Assembly: GCF_900119315.1 (NCBI RefSeq)
Contig: NZ_LT827010.1
Span: 5,551,001 to 5,615,000 of the forward strand
Direction: 5' to 3'
From: Actinoplanes sp. SE50/110
Lineage (GTDB): Bacteria; Actinomycetota; Actinomycetes; Mycobacteriales; Micromonosporaceae
Length of the DNA: 64,000 nucleotides
Shown: one piece after another, positions 8,148-16,253 of the stretch
Layout of the letters: every line of letters starts with the position of its first letter
How positions within the stretch are numbered: position 1 is the first letter of the stretch
Made by a program: the position numbers and the translations under genes
The notes under the pieces: model-generated
What the model was told of the DNA's origin: nothing
Database searches by the model: none
What the model saw: the letters and a program-made list of their open reading frames with translations, nothing else

Positions 8148-9131
8148 CTACGGGCGGCCTCGGAGGGTGGTGGAGGGGGGAACTCCGAAGCGGGCGCGGT
8201 ACGCGCCCGCGAAGCGGCTCAGGTGGGTGAAACCCCAGTGGTAGGCGACCTCGCTGACGGTGGTGGTGGCGGGGTCGGAGCGGGAGAGTTCGGTGTGCAC
8301 GCCGTCCAGGCGCAGGCGGCGCAGGTAGGTCATGGGGGCCATGCCGACGTGCTGGCGGAAGGCGTCCTGCAGGACCCGGACCCCGACGCCGGCGATGGTG
8401 GCCAGCTCGTGGGAGGTGAACGGGCGGGCGGGCTCGGCGTGCAGGGCGTCGAGGACCCGTTTGACGGTGCGGGGGCGGTGCGGGCCCTGGAGGCCGGCGG
8501 GTTCGTCGCCGTAGGGGTGCTCGACGGTGAGGGCCAGGCCGCTGACGACCATGTCGCGCCAGCGGGCGGCCATCCGGGGCTGGCTGGCCAGGGCGTCCGG
8601 GCCGCGGAGTTCGGACAGCAGGAGGCGGACCAGGGCGACCCAGGTGCGGCCGGGGCCGTCGACCAGGTCGAAGCTGGCGCCGAGCGGCAGCGGGGAGACG
8701 ACGCGCTGGTCGAGGGCCGCGTCCAGTTCGCGTTCGAGGGCGCCGCGTTCGACCTTGACGCTCAGCAGGCGGCAGGTGCCGGGCCAGTCCAGCTCGATGT
8801 CGCCGGTGGGGCGGTAGACGACCGCGCGGGTGGGGTCGGCCACGACCAGGGTGCCGCGGTGCCGGGACCGGAGCACGCCGGTGAGCGGGACGAGCACGTG
8901 GTACGACGTTTCCAGGGCACCGATCGCGACGCGGATGTCGGTGCCGTAGCCGACCTCGCCGACCGTGATCGGGCCGAGCTCGACCACGTCGGCGCTGAAA
9001 TCGAACCGGCCGGGGTCGCCGACCGGTTCGATGCGCAGCGGGTCGTAGTAGAGCCTGCGACAGAAGGCACGGGCCTGATCCACGTCGCTGGTGTGCAGCG
9101 CGACGTGGACCGGGACCTCACCCCCCGACAT
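8148..9131 (-). CDS. AraC-family transcriptional regulator
   Basis: 327 residues. The N-terminal ~180 residues resemble the AraC-binding-like sensor domain found in actinobacterial regulators. Residues ~225-325 hold the two helix-turn-helix motifs (LATIAGVGVRVLQDAFRQ and VSEVAYHWGFTHLSRFAGAY, followed by FGVPPS). It probably regulates an adjacent promoter. The start lies only 9 bp beyond the stop of the His-rich gene upstream on the same strand, so it may be the last gene of the DUF4331 operon and autoregulate it. The ligand is unknown. Confidence 0.92.
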   Translation of the reverse strand: MSGGEVPVHVALHTSDVDQARAFCRRLYYDPLRIEPVGDPGRFDFSADVVELGPITVGEVGYGTDIRVAIGALETSYHVLVPLTGVLRSRHRGTLVVADPTRAVVYRPTGDIELDWPGTCRLLSVKVERGALERELDAALDQRVVSPLPLGASFDLVDGPGRTWVALVRLLLSELRGPDALASQPRMAARWRDMVVSGLALTVEHPYGDEPAGLQGPHRPRTVKRVLDALHAEPARPFTSHELATIAGVGVRVLQDAFRQHVGMAPMTYLRRLRLDGVHTELSRSDPATTTVSEVAYHWGFTHLSRFAGAYRARFGVPPSTTLRGRP

Positions 9132-9140
9132 CCCTACACA

Positions 9141-9503
9141 CTAGACGGTCAAAAGCGTTCTCCCGGGTACGGCGTTCTCCGGCCACGCGTACTCAGCGAC
9201 CGCGCCGCCGCGGACCTCGACGGTGGCCAGCGGTTCCGGGTCGGCGGCCCAGATCAGGTAGGTTCCCTCGGCCAGCGCGTCGATGACCACACAGTAGGTG
9301 ACGCCGCCGCCGACGTAGCGGGCGCGGACCGCGGCGTGCTGCCGTGTGTCGCGGTCGGCCGACGAGCTGATCTCGATCTCGTGACCGTGGAAACGGGCCG
9401 AGGTGTGGATGATCAGGGCGCCGATCCGGCCGCCGATGTTGAGCATCACGGTGCCCTGTCCGGACGGGGCCAGCGTGTGATGGTGGTGGTGGTCGTGGCT
9501 CAT
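9141..9503 (-). CDS. Small protein with His-rich N-terminus, DUF4331-operon partner
   Basis: A 120-residue protein beginning MSHDHHHHH and continuing as a predicted all-beta domain (ALIIHTSARFHGHEIEISS, then GTYLIWAADPEPLATVEV). The HxHHHHH cluster suggests metal binding. The ATG overlaps the stop of the DUF4331 gene in an ATGA (9500-9503), so translation is almost certainly coupled to it. The longer open frame upstream is only a shadow of the DUF4331 gene. There is no signal peptide. No family is recognised. Confidence 0.8.
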   Translation of the reverse strand: MSHDHHHHHTLAPSGQGTVMLNIGGRIGALIIHTSARFHGHEIEISSSADRDTRQHAAVRARYVGGGVTYCVVIDALAEGTYLIWAADPEPLATVEVRGGAVAEYAWPENAVPGRTLLTV

Positions 9504-10882
9504 GCCGGCACCGAGAATCCGTCGAAGGGCGTCCCGAGGTAGGGGAACTTCTTGAGCAGGCCCGAACTGACGTCCTTGATGCTCAGGCCCTGCTCGACCA
9601 GCGACGCCGCGGCGTCCGGCTTGAACGCCTTGTCGACCAGCGGCACGGTGGCGCCGGCGATCGCCCGCAGCGAGATGGAGACCACGTCGTCGGCGATCCG
9701 GCGGCCGTTGGGGAAGCCGGCCAGGTCGCCGCCGACCACACCGAACGCGTTGGGTTTCGCGGCCGGGGCGATCGCGGTGTTCAGGCGCAGCATGTCGGCC
9801 TGCAGGCTGCCGGTGTTGTTCTGGAAGCCGTCGATGATCCCGGACGGGATGCCGGTGAGCAGGATCGCCAGCAGGTCCGCCCGGTCCTTGCCGGCCTTGT
9901 TCAGGGCGGCCAGGTTGTCGAACAGGCCCGGGTAGAGCACCGGAAGCAGCGAGCCGAGCTCCGGCTTGGCCACGAATTCGGCGAACCTCTTGTCCTCGCT
10001 CGGCGGCAGGCTGTTCCACTTGTCCTTCTGCGCCATCGGGACGATGACCTCGTTGAACAGCGGATTACCCAGCCGCGACACCTGCACCTGCGGGCCGACC
10101 AGCACGTTCGAGCCGTCCCGGACCTGCACCTCGCGGCGGCTCGCGGTCGTCCACACGCCGATCACCGCGCCCGCGTCGGAGGCCTTCACCCGCTTCTTGC
10201 CGTCACGCCGGACCGCGCTCAGCGGAATCTGTACCGCGATGCTGTGCACGTTCGTCTTGTCGGTGGCGTTGACCGCCTTGCCGGCATAGTTGAACAGCGT
10301 CTTGCCGACCAGGTGCTTGTTCTGGAACGGCCGCAGCGTGCCCAGATCGAAGATGGCGCCCAGGTCGACGAAGAACGCGTCGGCGCGCTGTCCGGCGAAG
10401 ACCTTCTCCCCCGACTTCAGCTTGTGGACGGCGTGCTCGGCCAGCTTCGCGTAGTGCGGGATGGAGATCTTGCCGACGTTGCACGGCGGGCACGGGAGTT
10501 TGTTGGCCAGCACCGTCTGCTTGCCGTGCCGGTCGACCTTGGTGACCGAGAAGAACTGCCGCCGGTTCCAGTTCTTGCTGTCCAGCGACTCGATCTGCCC
10601 GGTGTTGTAGAGGAACGTCCGGTCGTTACGCAGTTCGGTGTGGAAACGGAACTGGTACGTGACGTCGGGCCGGGCATCGCCGTTCGCGTCGATGTGGATT
10701 TCGTAGAGCACGTCGTCGCCGAACTCGAAGAAGTTCGGGCCACTCGCCGGAATCTGCAGCGGCACGTAGTTCGCGATGATGGTGACCGTGTCCGGATCGT
10801 CGGGGCTGACGAACGCGTACAGATCAGAACTGTCGGCGACCGGGTCCTTGCTGATTTCCGGCGCTTCGCGGTGGGAAGACAT
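9500..10882 (-). CDS. DUF4331 family protein
   Basis: 460 residues that match the DUF4331 family from the first residues: MSSHREAPEISKDPVADSSD, then LYAFVSPDD. Members are found across actinobacteria and other phyla; their biochemical role is unknown. The N-terminal part (FFEFGDDVLYEIHIDANGD) looks like a beta-rich domain with acidic, possibly Ca2+-binding loops. There is no secretion signal. The ATG has a GGAG ribosome-binding site about 6 nt upstream. It is the middle gene of a tight leftward cluster, 20 bp after the Tat-peptide gene and overlapping the His-rich gene by 4 bp, so the three probably work together. Confidence 0.9.
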   Translation of the reverse strand: MSSHREAPEISKDPVADSSDLYAFVSPDDPDTVTIIANYVPLQIPASGPNFFEFGDDVLYEIHIDANGDARPDVTYQFRFHTELRNDRTFLYNTGQIESLDSKNWNRRQFFSVTKVDRHGKQTVLANKLPCPPCNVGKISIPHYAKLAEHAVHKLKSGEKVFAGQRADAFFVDLGAIFDLGTLRPFQNKHLVGKTLFNYAGKAVNATDKTNVHSIAVQIPLSAVRRDGKKRVKASDAGAVIGVWTTASRREVQVRDGSNVLVGPQVQVSRLGNPLFNEVIVPMAQKDKWNSLPPSEDKRFAEFVAKPELGSLLPVLYPGLFDNLAALNKAGKDRADLLAILLTGIPSGIIDGFQNNTGSLQADMLRLNTAIAPAAKPNAFGVVGGDLAGFPNGRRIADDVVSISLRAIAGATVPLVDKAFKPDAAASLVEQGLSIKDVSSGLLKKFPYLGTPFDGFSVPA

Positions 10883-10902
10883 TTTCTCCGAGTCCCCTCA
10901 GA

Positions 10903-11181
10903 TCAGCGGCCGGCAGCTTTGAGCAGCTGGGCGACGAGTTTCTTGTCGGTCACGGTCTTCTTCGCGTCTCCCACGAAGACGTCGAAAGTGCCTTTCTTGG
11001 CATCCCGGACCGAAATGACGAGCGGCGAGGAGTCCGATGCAGACGTGGTCGAGTTCTCGCCGGCGAGACTGAGCCCGGCGACCGAAACGGCCGAGACCCC
11101 GACACCTGCGGCGGTGAGTGCCAGCATCCGCCGGCGATTCAACCGCGGGAACGCCTGGGCGCGGTAACGACTACGACTCAT
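10903..11181 (-). CDS. Small Tat-exported protein, DUF4331-operon partner
   Basis: A 92-residue protein whose N-terminus contains LNRRRMLALTAAGVGV, a twin-arginine signal with a following hydrophobic stretch and a cleavage region near SLAGENS. The mature part is only ~50 residues (SPLVISVRDAKKGTFDVFVG and after), predicted to be a small alpha/beta unit. The ATG at 11181 is preferred over the frame's opening at 11265 because GAAAGG lies 6-7 nt before it. It is the first gene of the putative operon with DUF4331. The mature segment matches no family known to me. Confidence 0.78.
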   Translation of the reverse strand: MSRSRYRAQAFPRLNRRRMLALTAAGVGVSAVSVAGLSLAGENSTTSASDSSPLVISVRDAKKGTFDVFVGDAKKTVTDKKLVAQLLKAAGR

Positions 11182-11284
11182 GCTGGGCCTTTCGTCTGTT
11201 GGGGGCCGGACGGGCGTTGCATTGTCGACGCCGATGATTACGTGATCCACGAACCGAGGGTTCAAAACTTTTTTCGAAAACCCG

Positions 11285-12178
11285 TCATCGCTGGCGGCGA
11301 CGGCGGCTGCCCAGGGCGATCGCGCCCGCCACGACCGCCGCGCCGAACGCCCCGAAGATCAGCCAGTGGCCCACCCGGGTGCTGTCCGTGGCCGCCGCCA
11401 GCACCGGTGCGGCGGTGGCCGCCGCGGCCGGCGGGGACGAGGGCGCGGCCAGGGCCGGGGCCGAGGAGGCCACGGCGAGCGGCGTGGCGGTGGCCGGCGA
11501 GGCGGACGACGACGGGGACGCCGGGGACGCCGGCGCGGCCGCGGTGGACCGCTGCACGGCCGGCGCGGCCGGGAAGTCCAGGTCGGAACAGGAGTAGTAG
11601 GTGTCCGGGGTGCTCGAGGTCTGCCAGACGACGTACAACATCTGCTTCCCGGTCCGCTGCGGCAGCGTCACCGACATGTGGTACGCGCCGTCGCTGAACG
11701 CCGGGTCGGTGAACGCGGCGAGCGGCTTACTCCCCAGGTCGTCCCAGGTCAGCCGCTTCAGCGGGCTGTAACCCGGCTTACTCAGGAAGATCCGGAACTG
11801 CCCCTGATGCGGAATCGTCCCGCGGTAGGCGATGGCCAGCTTCTGCCCGGACCGCACCGCCGTCGACGGGAAGTCGTCGCGGGGCAGATCGAGGCCTCGG
11901 TACGCGTCGAGTCCCCCGCTGCAGAGCTTCCCGTCCGGCACCGCCTTGCGGTCGTTGCCGTTGACGTCCGCGATCCGCAGGTTGTCGAACGCCCCGAGGA
12001 AACCCCCGCTGGCCGCCTTCGCCGCCTTGCACGCCGCGGCCGACGTCTTCGTCCCGTTCCCGGCGCAGGCCGCCGACCGGCTGATCGGCGTGGTCGGCGC
12101 CCCGTGCGCGAACGCGGCCGTCCCCGGCACGGCGGCGGTCAGGGTGGCGGCGGCCGCCAGAACGACGAAGAGACGCAC
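11285..12178 (-). CDS. Membrane-anchored AA10 lytic polysaccharide monooxygenase
   Basis: A copper monooxygenase that oxidatively cleaves crystalline chitin or cellulose. Signal peptide 1-24 ends in AFA, so the mature protein starts with His25. His25 and His124 (in GTIPHQGQFRIF) would form the copper histidine brace. The AA10 domain covers residues ~25-210 and includes LPQRTGKQMLYVVWQ near its end. An Ala/Ser/Pro-rich linker follows (~212-268), then a transmembrane helix and SRRRRQR tail (~271-297), which should hold the enzyme on the cell surface. Most AA10 proteins are released or carry a binding module. The GTG start has GGGAG 6 nt upstream. The GH18 chitinase nearby suggests shared chitin use. 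Confidence 0.88.
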   Translation of the reverse strand: MRLFVVLAAAATLTAAVPGTAAFAHGAPTTPISRSAACAGNGTKTSAAACKAAKAASGGFLGAFDNLRIADVNGNDRKAVPDGKLCSGGLDAYRGLDLPRDDFPSTAVRSGQKLAIAYRGTIPHQGQFRIFLSKPGYSPLKRLTWDDLGSKPLAAFTDPAFSDGAYHMSVTLPQRTGKQMLYVVWQTSSTPDTYYSCSDLDFPAAPAVQRSTAAAPASPASPSSSASPATATPLAVASSAPALAAPSSPPAAAATAAPVLAAATDSTRVGHWLIFGAFGAAVVAGAIALGSRRRRQR

Positions 12179-12314
12179 GGCTGACTCCCAGGCGGATCAC
12201 ACGACCGGGACGGTCCCGGTCACCCAGGAGATACGCAGATCCGGCACCGCTCGTTCAGCGGGCGCGGGCCTGTGATTGCATGACCGAGTCAGGTAACACC
12301 ATTCTGGAGGATTC

Positions 12315-12683
12315 ATGAACAAGCCCGACGTCGGTCACATCCCCGACGAAGCGCCCGCCGATCTCGTGATCGAGGACATCGTCGAGGGCACCGGCCCGGA
12401 GGCCAAGCCCGGCGAGTACGTCAGCGTCCACTACGTGGGCGTGGCCCAGTCGACGGGCAAGGAGTTCGACGCCTCCTACAACCGGGGTCAGGCGCTCGGT
12501 TTCCGGGTCGGCGGCCAGCAGGTCATCGCCGGCTGGGACCAGGGCGTGGCCGGGATGAAGGTCGGCGGCCGCCGCAAGCTCACCATCCCGCCGCACCTGG
12601 GCTACGGCGCGGCCGGCGCGGGCGGCGTGATCAAGCCGCACGAGACGCTGATCTTCGTGGTGGACCTGGTCGAGGTTCACTGA
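12315..12683 (+). CDS. FKBP-type peptidyl-prolyl cis-trans isomerase
   Basis: A 122-residue single-domain cytoplasmic FKBP that catalyses prolyl isomerisation during protein folding. Family signatures are present: EYVSVHYVG, KEFDASYNRG, QVIAGWDQGVAGMKVGGRR, LTIPPHLGYG and LIFVVDLVEV. There is no signal peptide or extra domain. A GGAGG (12306-12310) precedes the ATG by 4 nt. Its 3' end overlaps the convergent gene by 7 bp. Confidence 0.96.
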   Translation: MNKPDVGHIPDEAPADLVIEDIVEGTGPEAKPGEYVSVHYVGVAQSTGKEFDASYNRGQALGFRVGGQQVIAGWDQGVAGMKVGGRRKLTIPPHLGYGAAGAGGVIKPHETLIFVVDLVEVH

Positions 12684-13333
12684 CCTGCCGGGGGCCCGGG
12701 ATGCTCCCCGGGCCCCTGCAGCAGTCCCGACAGACCGGCCGCCTCCTGCGCCGCCAGGCGCGCCGCCAGCGCCGTCTCCTCGGCCAGCCGCGCCTCCTCC
12801 GCCAGAACCTCGGCGGCCACCTCCGCGACGTGCGCGGCCCGCCGCTCCTCGACCGCCTCGGTCAGCGCCGCCGCGTACCGCAGCTTCGCCTCGGCGATCT
12901 CCTGGTCCATCCGCTCGACCTCGTCCTCACCGGGCCGGGTCTGCGCCCAGATCCGGTTCAGCTGGTCGACCGAGAGATCACCGCGGCGGTACGCCTCCAG
13001 GGCGGCCCGCTCGACCAGGGTGCGACCCTCGTCCTTCGGACCGGTCCAGGAATCCCATTTTGCCTGCTGATAGCGCTCCTCGGCCTGGTCGCGCTCACCA
13101 TTGGCCTCGGTCGCCCGCTCGCGCGCCTGGTCAGCCGCCTGCGCCGCACGCTGCGCCGCCGCCCATACCTCGCCGGCGCCCGTCTCCAGCTCGACCACCT
13201 CGGGCTCCGGCTCCGGCGCGGGCGTGACCGGCGACCGCCGCCCCGCGAAGACCGCCATCCCGCCGAACGCCAGCACCGCGAGGAGCACCAGCGCCACCAG
13301 GATCTGCGCTGCCAGCATCCCCGTTCCACTCAC
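12677..13333 (-). CDS. Membrane-anchored coiled-coil protein, unknown function
   Basis: 218 residues: one N-terminal transmembrane helix (about 7-29), a Pro/Glu-rich spacer, then a long Ala/Glu/Arg-rich helical region (about 50-205) predicted to form coiled coil. A break near residues 95-135 (WDSWTGPKDEGR and LNRIWAQTRPGEDE) separates two helical arms. The topology suggests a cytoplasmic coiled coil tethered to the membrane. No family is recognised. The GTG start at 13333 gives the membrane helix at the very N-terminus; the Met at residue 6 is an alternative. Confidence 0.78.
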   Translation of the reverse strand: MSGTGMLAAQILVALVLLAVLAFGGMAVFAGRRSPVTPAPEPEPEVVELETGAGEVWAAAQRAAQAADQARERATEANGERDQAEERYQQAKWDSWTGPKDEGRTLVERAALEAYRRGDLSVDQLNRIWAQTRPGEDEVERMDQEIAEAKLRYAAALTEAVEERRAAHVAEVAAEVLAEEARLAEETALAARLAAQEAAGLSGLLQGPGEHPGPPAGQ

Positions 13334-13402
13334 GTTCCCCGACGCTAGCGGGCCTGCGGATCATCCGCACATCGGGGTCATATTCGTCACCGCTGAACGG
13401 GA

Positions 13403-14266
13403 TCACGAGGCCTTGCCCAGAGCCGCGCAACCACCGGTCTCGTCCGGCAGCAACGGCCGGAACATCACCTGCCACTGCTTGCCGCCCGAGGTCCACGGGG
13501 TGCGCTGGTTGGCGGTGGCGGCGGCGGCCCACACCTTGGTCAGCTCGGCGCCGGAGACCGCCACACAGTGCACGGTGCCGGAGAGCGTCGCGCCGGGCAG
13601 TGCCGGACCCGGCCAGGCCACCGGCTTCTGCTCCAGGCCGTCGTCGACCGGCACATACGGCTGCGCCAGCACGGCCACCGACTCGGGGCGGTAGGCGTCC
13701 GGGGCGGGCGAACCGGTCTCGGTGGCCAGGGCGCGCAGACTGTCGACGTACGCCGCAAGCTTGGCGCGGGCCGCTTTCTGAGCGGCCGTGACCTGCGCAT
13801 CATCCGGACGCGTCTCGCGCAGCGCCGTCACGTGGACGGTCTGCGCCCGGCCGTCGGTGACCGCGGTGACCACCGTGTCCGGGATGTCGGCCACGCCGGG
13901 CGTACCGAAGTCGGCGCCGTCCTTCACCCCGGCCGCGACCGCGTCGGCCGCCCACTGCCGGGCCCGCTCCGGCGTGATCTTGCTGATCTGCACATTGGGC
14001 AGCGCCGGGCCGGGTGCCACCGCCGGCACCGGACCGTTGCTGACCACCCGGCCGTCGGCGTAGATCGTCACCTCGGGCAACCGAACGAAACGGTAGATCT
14101 CAGGAACGAAACCGCCCTGGTATCCGAGACGGACCAGGACCGTGGCGTCCGCGGTGGGGGCCGGGGCGCTCTCGGTGATGCTGCCGGCCTCACCCGGCCG
14201 GGCACACCCGGCCATCAGGATCAGGGGGATGGCGGTGGCGGCCAGCAGGCCGCGGGTTCGGGTCAT
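13403..14266 (-). CDS. Secreted lipoprotein, unknown function
   Basis: A 287-residue precursor with a type II signal peptide: basic start, hydrophobic core and lipobox LMAGC (Cys21), so it should be lipid-anchored on the outer face of the membrane. The mature part has beta-strand-rich segments (VTIYADGRVVSNGPVP, VQISKITPERARQWAADAV) and two later cysteines (in VHCVAV and GGCAAL) that could form a disulphide. No catalytic motif is seen. It is on the same strand as the coiled-coil membrane gene, separated by 69 bp. Confidence 0.85.
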   Translation of the reverse strand: MTRTRGLLAATAIPLILMAGCARPGEAGSITESAPAPTADATVLVRLGYQGGFVPEIYRFVRLPEVTIYADGRVVSNGPVPAVAPGPALPNVQISKITPERARQWAADAVAAGVKDGADFGTPGVADIPDTVVTAVTDGRAQTVHVTALRETRPDDAQVTAAQKAARAKLAAYVDSLRALATETGSPAPDAYRPESVAVLAQPYVPVDDGLEQKPVAWPGPALPGATLSGTVHCVAVSGAELTKVWAAAATANQRTPWTSGGKQWQVMFRPLLPDETGGCAALGKAS

Positions 14267-14397
14267 GTCTCATACGACGAGACGCCGGGGGCTGCGGTTC
14301 CGCCTCCGGACAAGAAACCCGTCAAAAGAGTGGATCATATTCCGGCGGTCCGACGTCAGCCGGATCCGCCCAGCTCAGAGGGCTGGGCCAGCCGGCC

Positions 14398-14607
14398 TCA
14401 CGGCACGACCCGGGCCCGGTTGCCGAGCACCTCGACCACATCACCCGGGTGCAGCTGGCGACCGCGGCGGGTGTCGACCTCGTCGTTGACCGTGACGTCA
14501 CCCGACGCGATCAGCACCTTGGCCTCGCCGCCGGTGTCGATCAGATCGGCCAGCTTCAGGAACTGCCCCAGCCGGATCATCTCGCCGTTGATCGACACGT
14601 CGCGCAT
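14398..14607 (-). CDS. Small S4-domain RNA-binding protein
   Basis: A 69-residue protein that is essentially one S4 RNA-binding domain: RLGQFLKLADLIDTGGEAK, then VTVNDEVDTRRGRQL and HPGDVVEVLG. It resembles the free-standing YbcJ/YaaA type. Such proteins bind structured RNA, often on the ribosome or tRNA; the target here is unknown. The ATG at 14607 is chosen to match the family length; an in-frame GTG 7 codons upstream is possible, while the longer frame to 14742 is not protein-like. Divergent from the YcnI-like gene. Confidence 0.85.
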   Translation of the reverse strand: MRDVSINGEMIRLGQFLKLADLIDTGGEAKVLIASGDVTVNDEVDTRRGRQLHPGDVVEVLGNRARVVP

Positions 14608-14716
14608 CCGTCCATCATCCGGCACCCGCCCCCGACGCTCGTCGCCACCCCCGGCCGCGGAAAAAATCTTCTGAGCGCGGTTGAACCATCGGAAGCTGTG
14701 ATCCGAACTAACTCCC

Positions 14717-15937
14717 GTGAGGTATTTGGGAACAGCGCTCACTCTCGTGACCGCCGCCGGGGTGCTCAGCGTGACCGCCGGTCCGGCGTACGCCGGCGTG
14801 ACCGTCAGTCCGCCCAGCGTGCCGCAGGGCAGTGGGCAGAACCTGACCTACCACGTCGAGAACGACGGCACCCGGCCGCTGACGCGGGTCACCCTGCAGA
14901 TCCCGGCCGACACCCCGATCGCCGAGGTCTATCCCCTCTCGGTCGACGACTGGGCGCCCCAGATCGAGTGGCAGAACCTCAACACCCCGCTGAAGACGAT
15001 CCACAACGGCACCCCGGTCACCCAGGTCCCGAAGTCGATCACCTGGATCGCGGTCGGCGGCACCTCCATCGCCCCCGGCGGCGCGGCCGACCTCAGCGTC
15101 GCGCTCGGCCCGCTCCCCACGCTGAGCACGATCACGTTCCAGCTCACCGGCGCGTACGCGGACGGCAAACCCGCCCCGGCGATGCCCGCCACCCTGACCC
15201 TCACCCCGGACCCGTCCGGGGCGACCGCCCACGACCACGGTTCCACCGGTGCCACGGACAGCGGCACGGCAGCGGGCGCGGCGGGTTCCACGGGCGGCGC
15301 GGCAGGTTCCACGGGCGGCGCGGCGGGCTCCACGGGCGGCGGTTCTGCGGGCGACTCCGCTTCGGCCGACGAGGACGAACTGTTCCGCCAGGCGGTCGCC
15401 GAAGTCGAACAGAACGACCGCGGCGCCTCGGTCCTGGGCATCGTCGGCTGGATCGTCGCGGCCCTCGCCCTCCTCGGCGCCGGCTGGCTGATCCTCCGCA
15501 ACCGCCACCGCGCCAACGAAACGCCCGACGACGAACCCGACGAAACCCCGGAACCGGCCGCCGCCACCCCGAGCGGTGACACCACGGCTTCCGCTGCTTC
15601 CGGCGGCACTTCGGCCGGCCCGGCCGACGGCATTCCGGTCGCTGCCGCGGACAGCGGCCCGGGTGCCACCGCAGACAGCGCCCGGATCGCTGCCGCGGAC
15701 AGCGTGCCCGGTGCCACCGCAGACGACGCCCGGATCGCCGACGCGGACAGCGTGCCCGGTGCCACGACCGACAGCGCCCGGATCGCCGTCGCCGACAGCG
15801 GCCCGGCCGGAGGCGCCGGGATCGCGGCGGAGAGTGCAGCCGCAGCGCCCGCCTCGGCGGATGCGGACGGCGGACCCGAAACGACCGACGACGACCGCGA
15901 GCCCATCCCGGCGGGCCGCTGGAGCCTCAAAGGCTGA
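14717..15937 (+). CDS. YcnI-like (DUF1775) secreted membrane protein lacking the N-terminal His
   Basis: 406 residues. Signal peptide ends at AYA (residues 24-26). The DUF1775/YcnI beta-sandwich covers ~27-168 (VTVSPPSVPQGSGQNLTYHV, VTLQIPADTPIAEVYPLSV, SITWIAVGG). YcnI proteins bind copper through a His at position 1 of the mature chain (AHVTV); here the first mature residue is Gly27 (AGVTV), so that site is missing. A Gly/Ser/Thr linker with AAGSTGG repeats (~185-205) leads to a transmembrane helix (~238-260) and an unusually long ~145-residue acidic cytoplasmic tail with GATADSARIA-type repeats. The start is GTG; the ribosome-binding site is weak. Confidence 0.82.
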   Translation: MRYLGTALTLVTAAGVLSVTAGPAYAGVTVSPPSVPQGSGQNLTYHVENDGTRPLTRVTLQIPADTPIAEVYPLSVDDWAPQIEWQNLNTPLKTIHNGTPVTQVPKSITWIAVGGTSIAPGGAADLSVALGPLPTLSTITFQLTGAYADGKPAPAMPATLTLTPDPSGATAHDHGSTGATDSGTAAGAAGSTGGAAGSTGGAAGSTGGGSAGDSASADEDELFRQAVAEVEQNDRGASVLGIVGWIVAALALLGAGWLILRNRHRANETPDDEPDETPEPAAATPSGDTTASAASGGTSAGPADGIPVAAADSGPGATADSARIAAADSVPGATADDARIADADSVPGATTDSARIAVADSGPAGGAGIAAESAAAAPASADADGGPETTDDDREPIPAGRWSLKG

Positions 15938-15974
15938 CGAAGACTCCCACGCAGGCAGGGTCCTGCAGCGGGAA

Positions 15975-16000
15975 AACCTCACGCGGGTGTGCGTGAGGTT
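15975..16000 (+). terminator. Terminator hairpin after the YcnI-like gene
   Basis: A perfect 10-bp stem (15975-15984 with 15991-16000) with a 6-nt loop starts 37 nt after the stop codon. It ends in TT and is preceded by a run of A's, so it may also work on the opposite strand. Confidence 0.6.
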
Positions 16001-16075
16001 GTCGTGGATACGCGCGTGGGGCGCGTACCACGACAGGCGGGTGGGGCCCCGGGCAAGGCCCGTGATCCGCGCGCC

Positions 16076-16107
16076 CGGGCGGGTGAGGACCCCTCCTCAC
16101 CCGCCCG
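16076..16107. terminator. Very stable perfect hairpin
   Basis: A perfect 14-bp G/C-rich stem (16076-16089 with 16094-16107) with a CCCC loop. It may act as a second terminator between the convergent genes, or as a structured RNA element. No T-tract is present. Confidence 0.5.
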
Positions 16108-16253
16108 AACGTCTCACCACCCGGCCCCGCATCACCGCGCCGCGAGCCCGGTACGACACGGCGCGACGCCCCCGCCCGACACGACGATGCGGCAGGAAGA
16201 GCGCGCGGGCGGTGCCGGCGGAGGATCTCGCCACGATGCTCAAGCGGGACTGA

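Noticed and set aside
11240..11284. Attenuator between the LPMO and Tat-peptide genes (AT-rich tract with GAACC/GGTTC repeat)
   Set aside because: The stems are only 5 bp and partly exclusive; it is more simply a promoter or terminator remnant.
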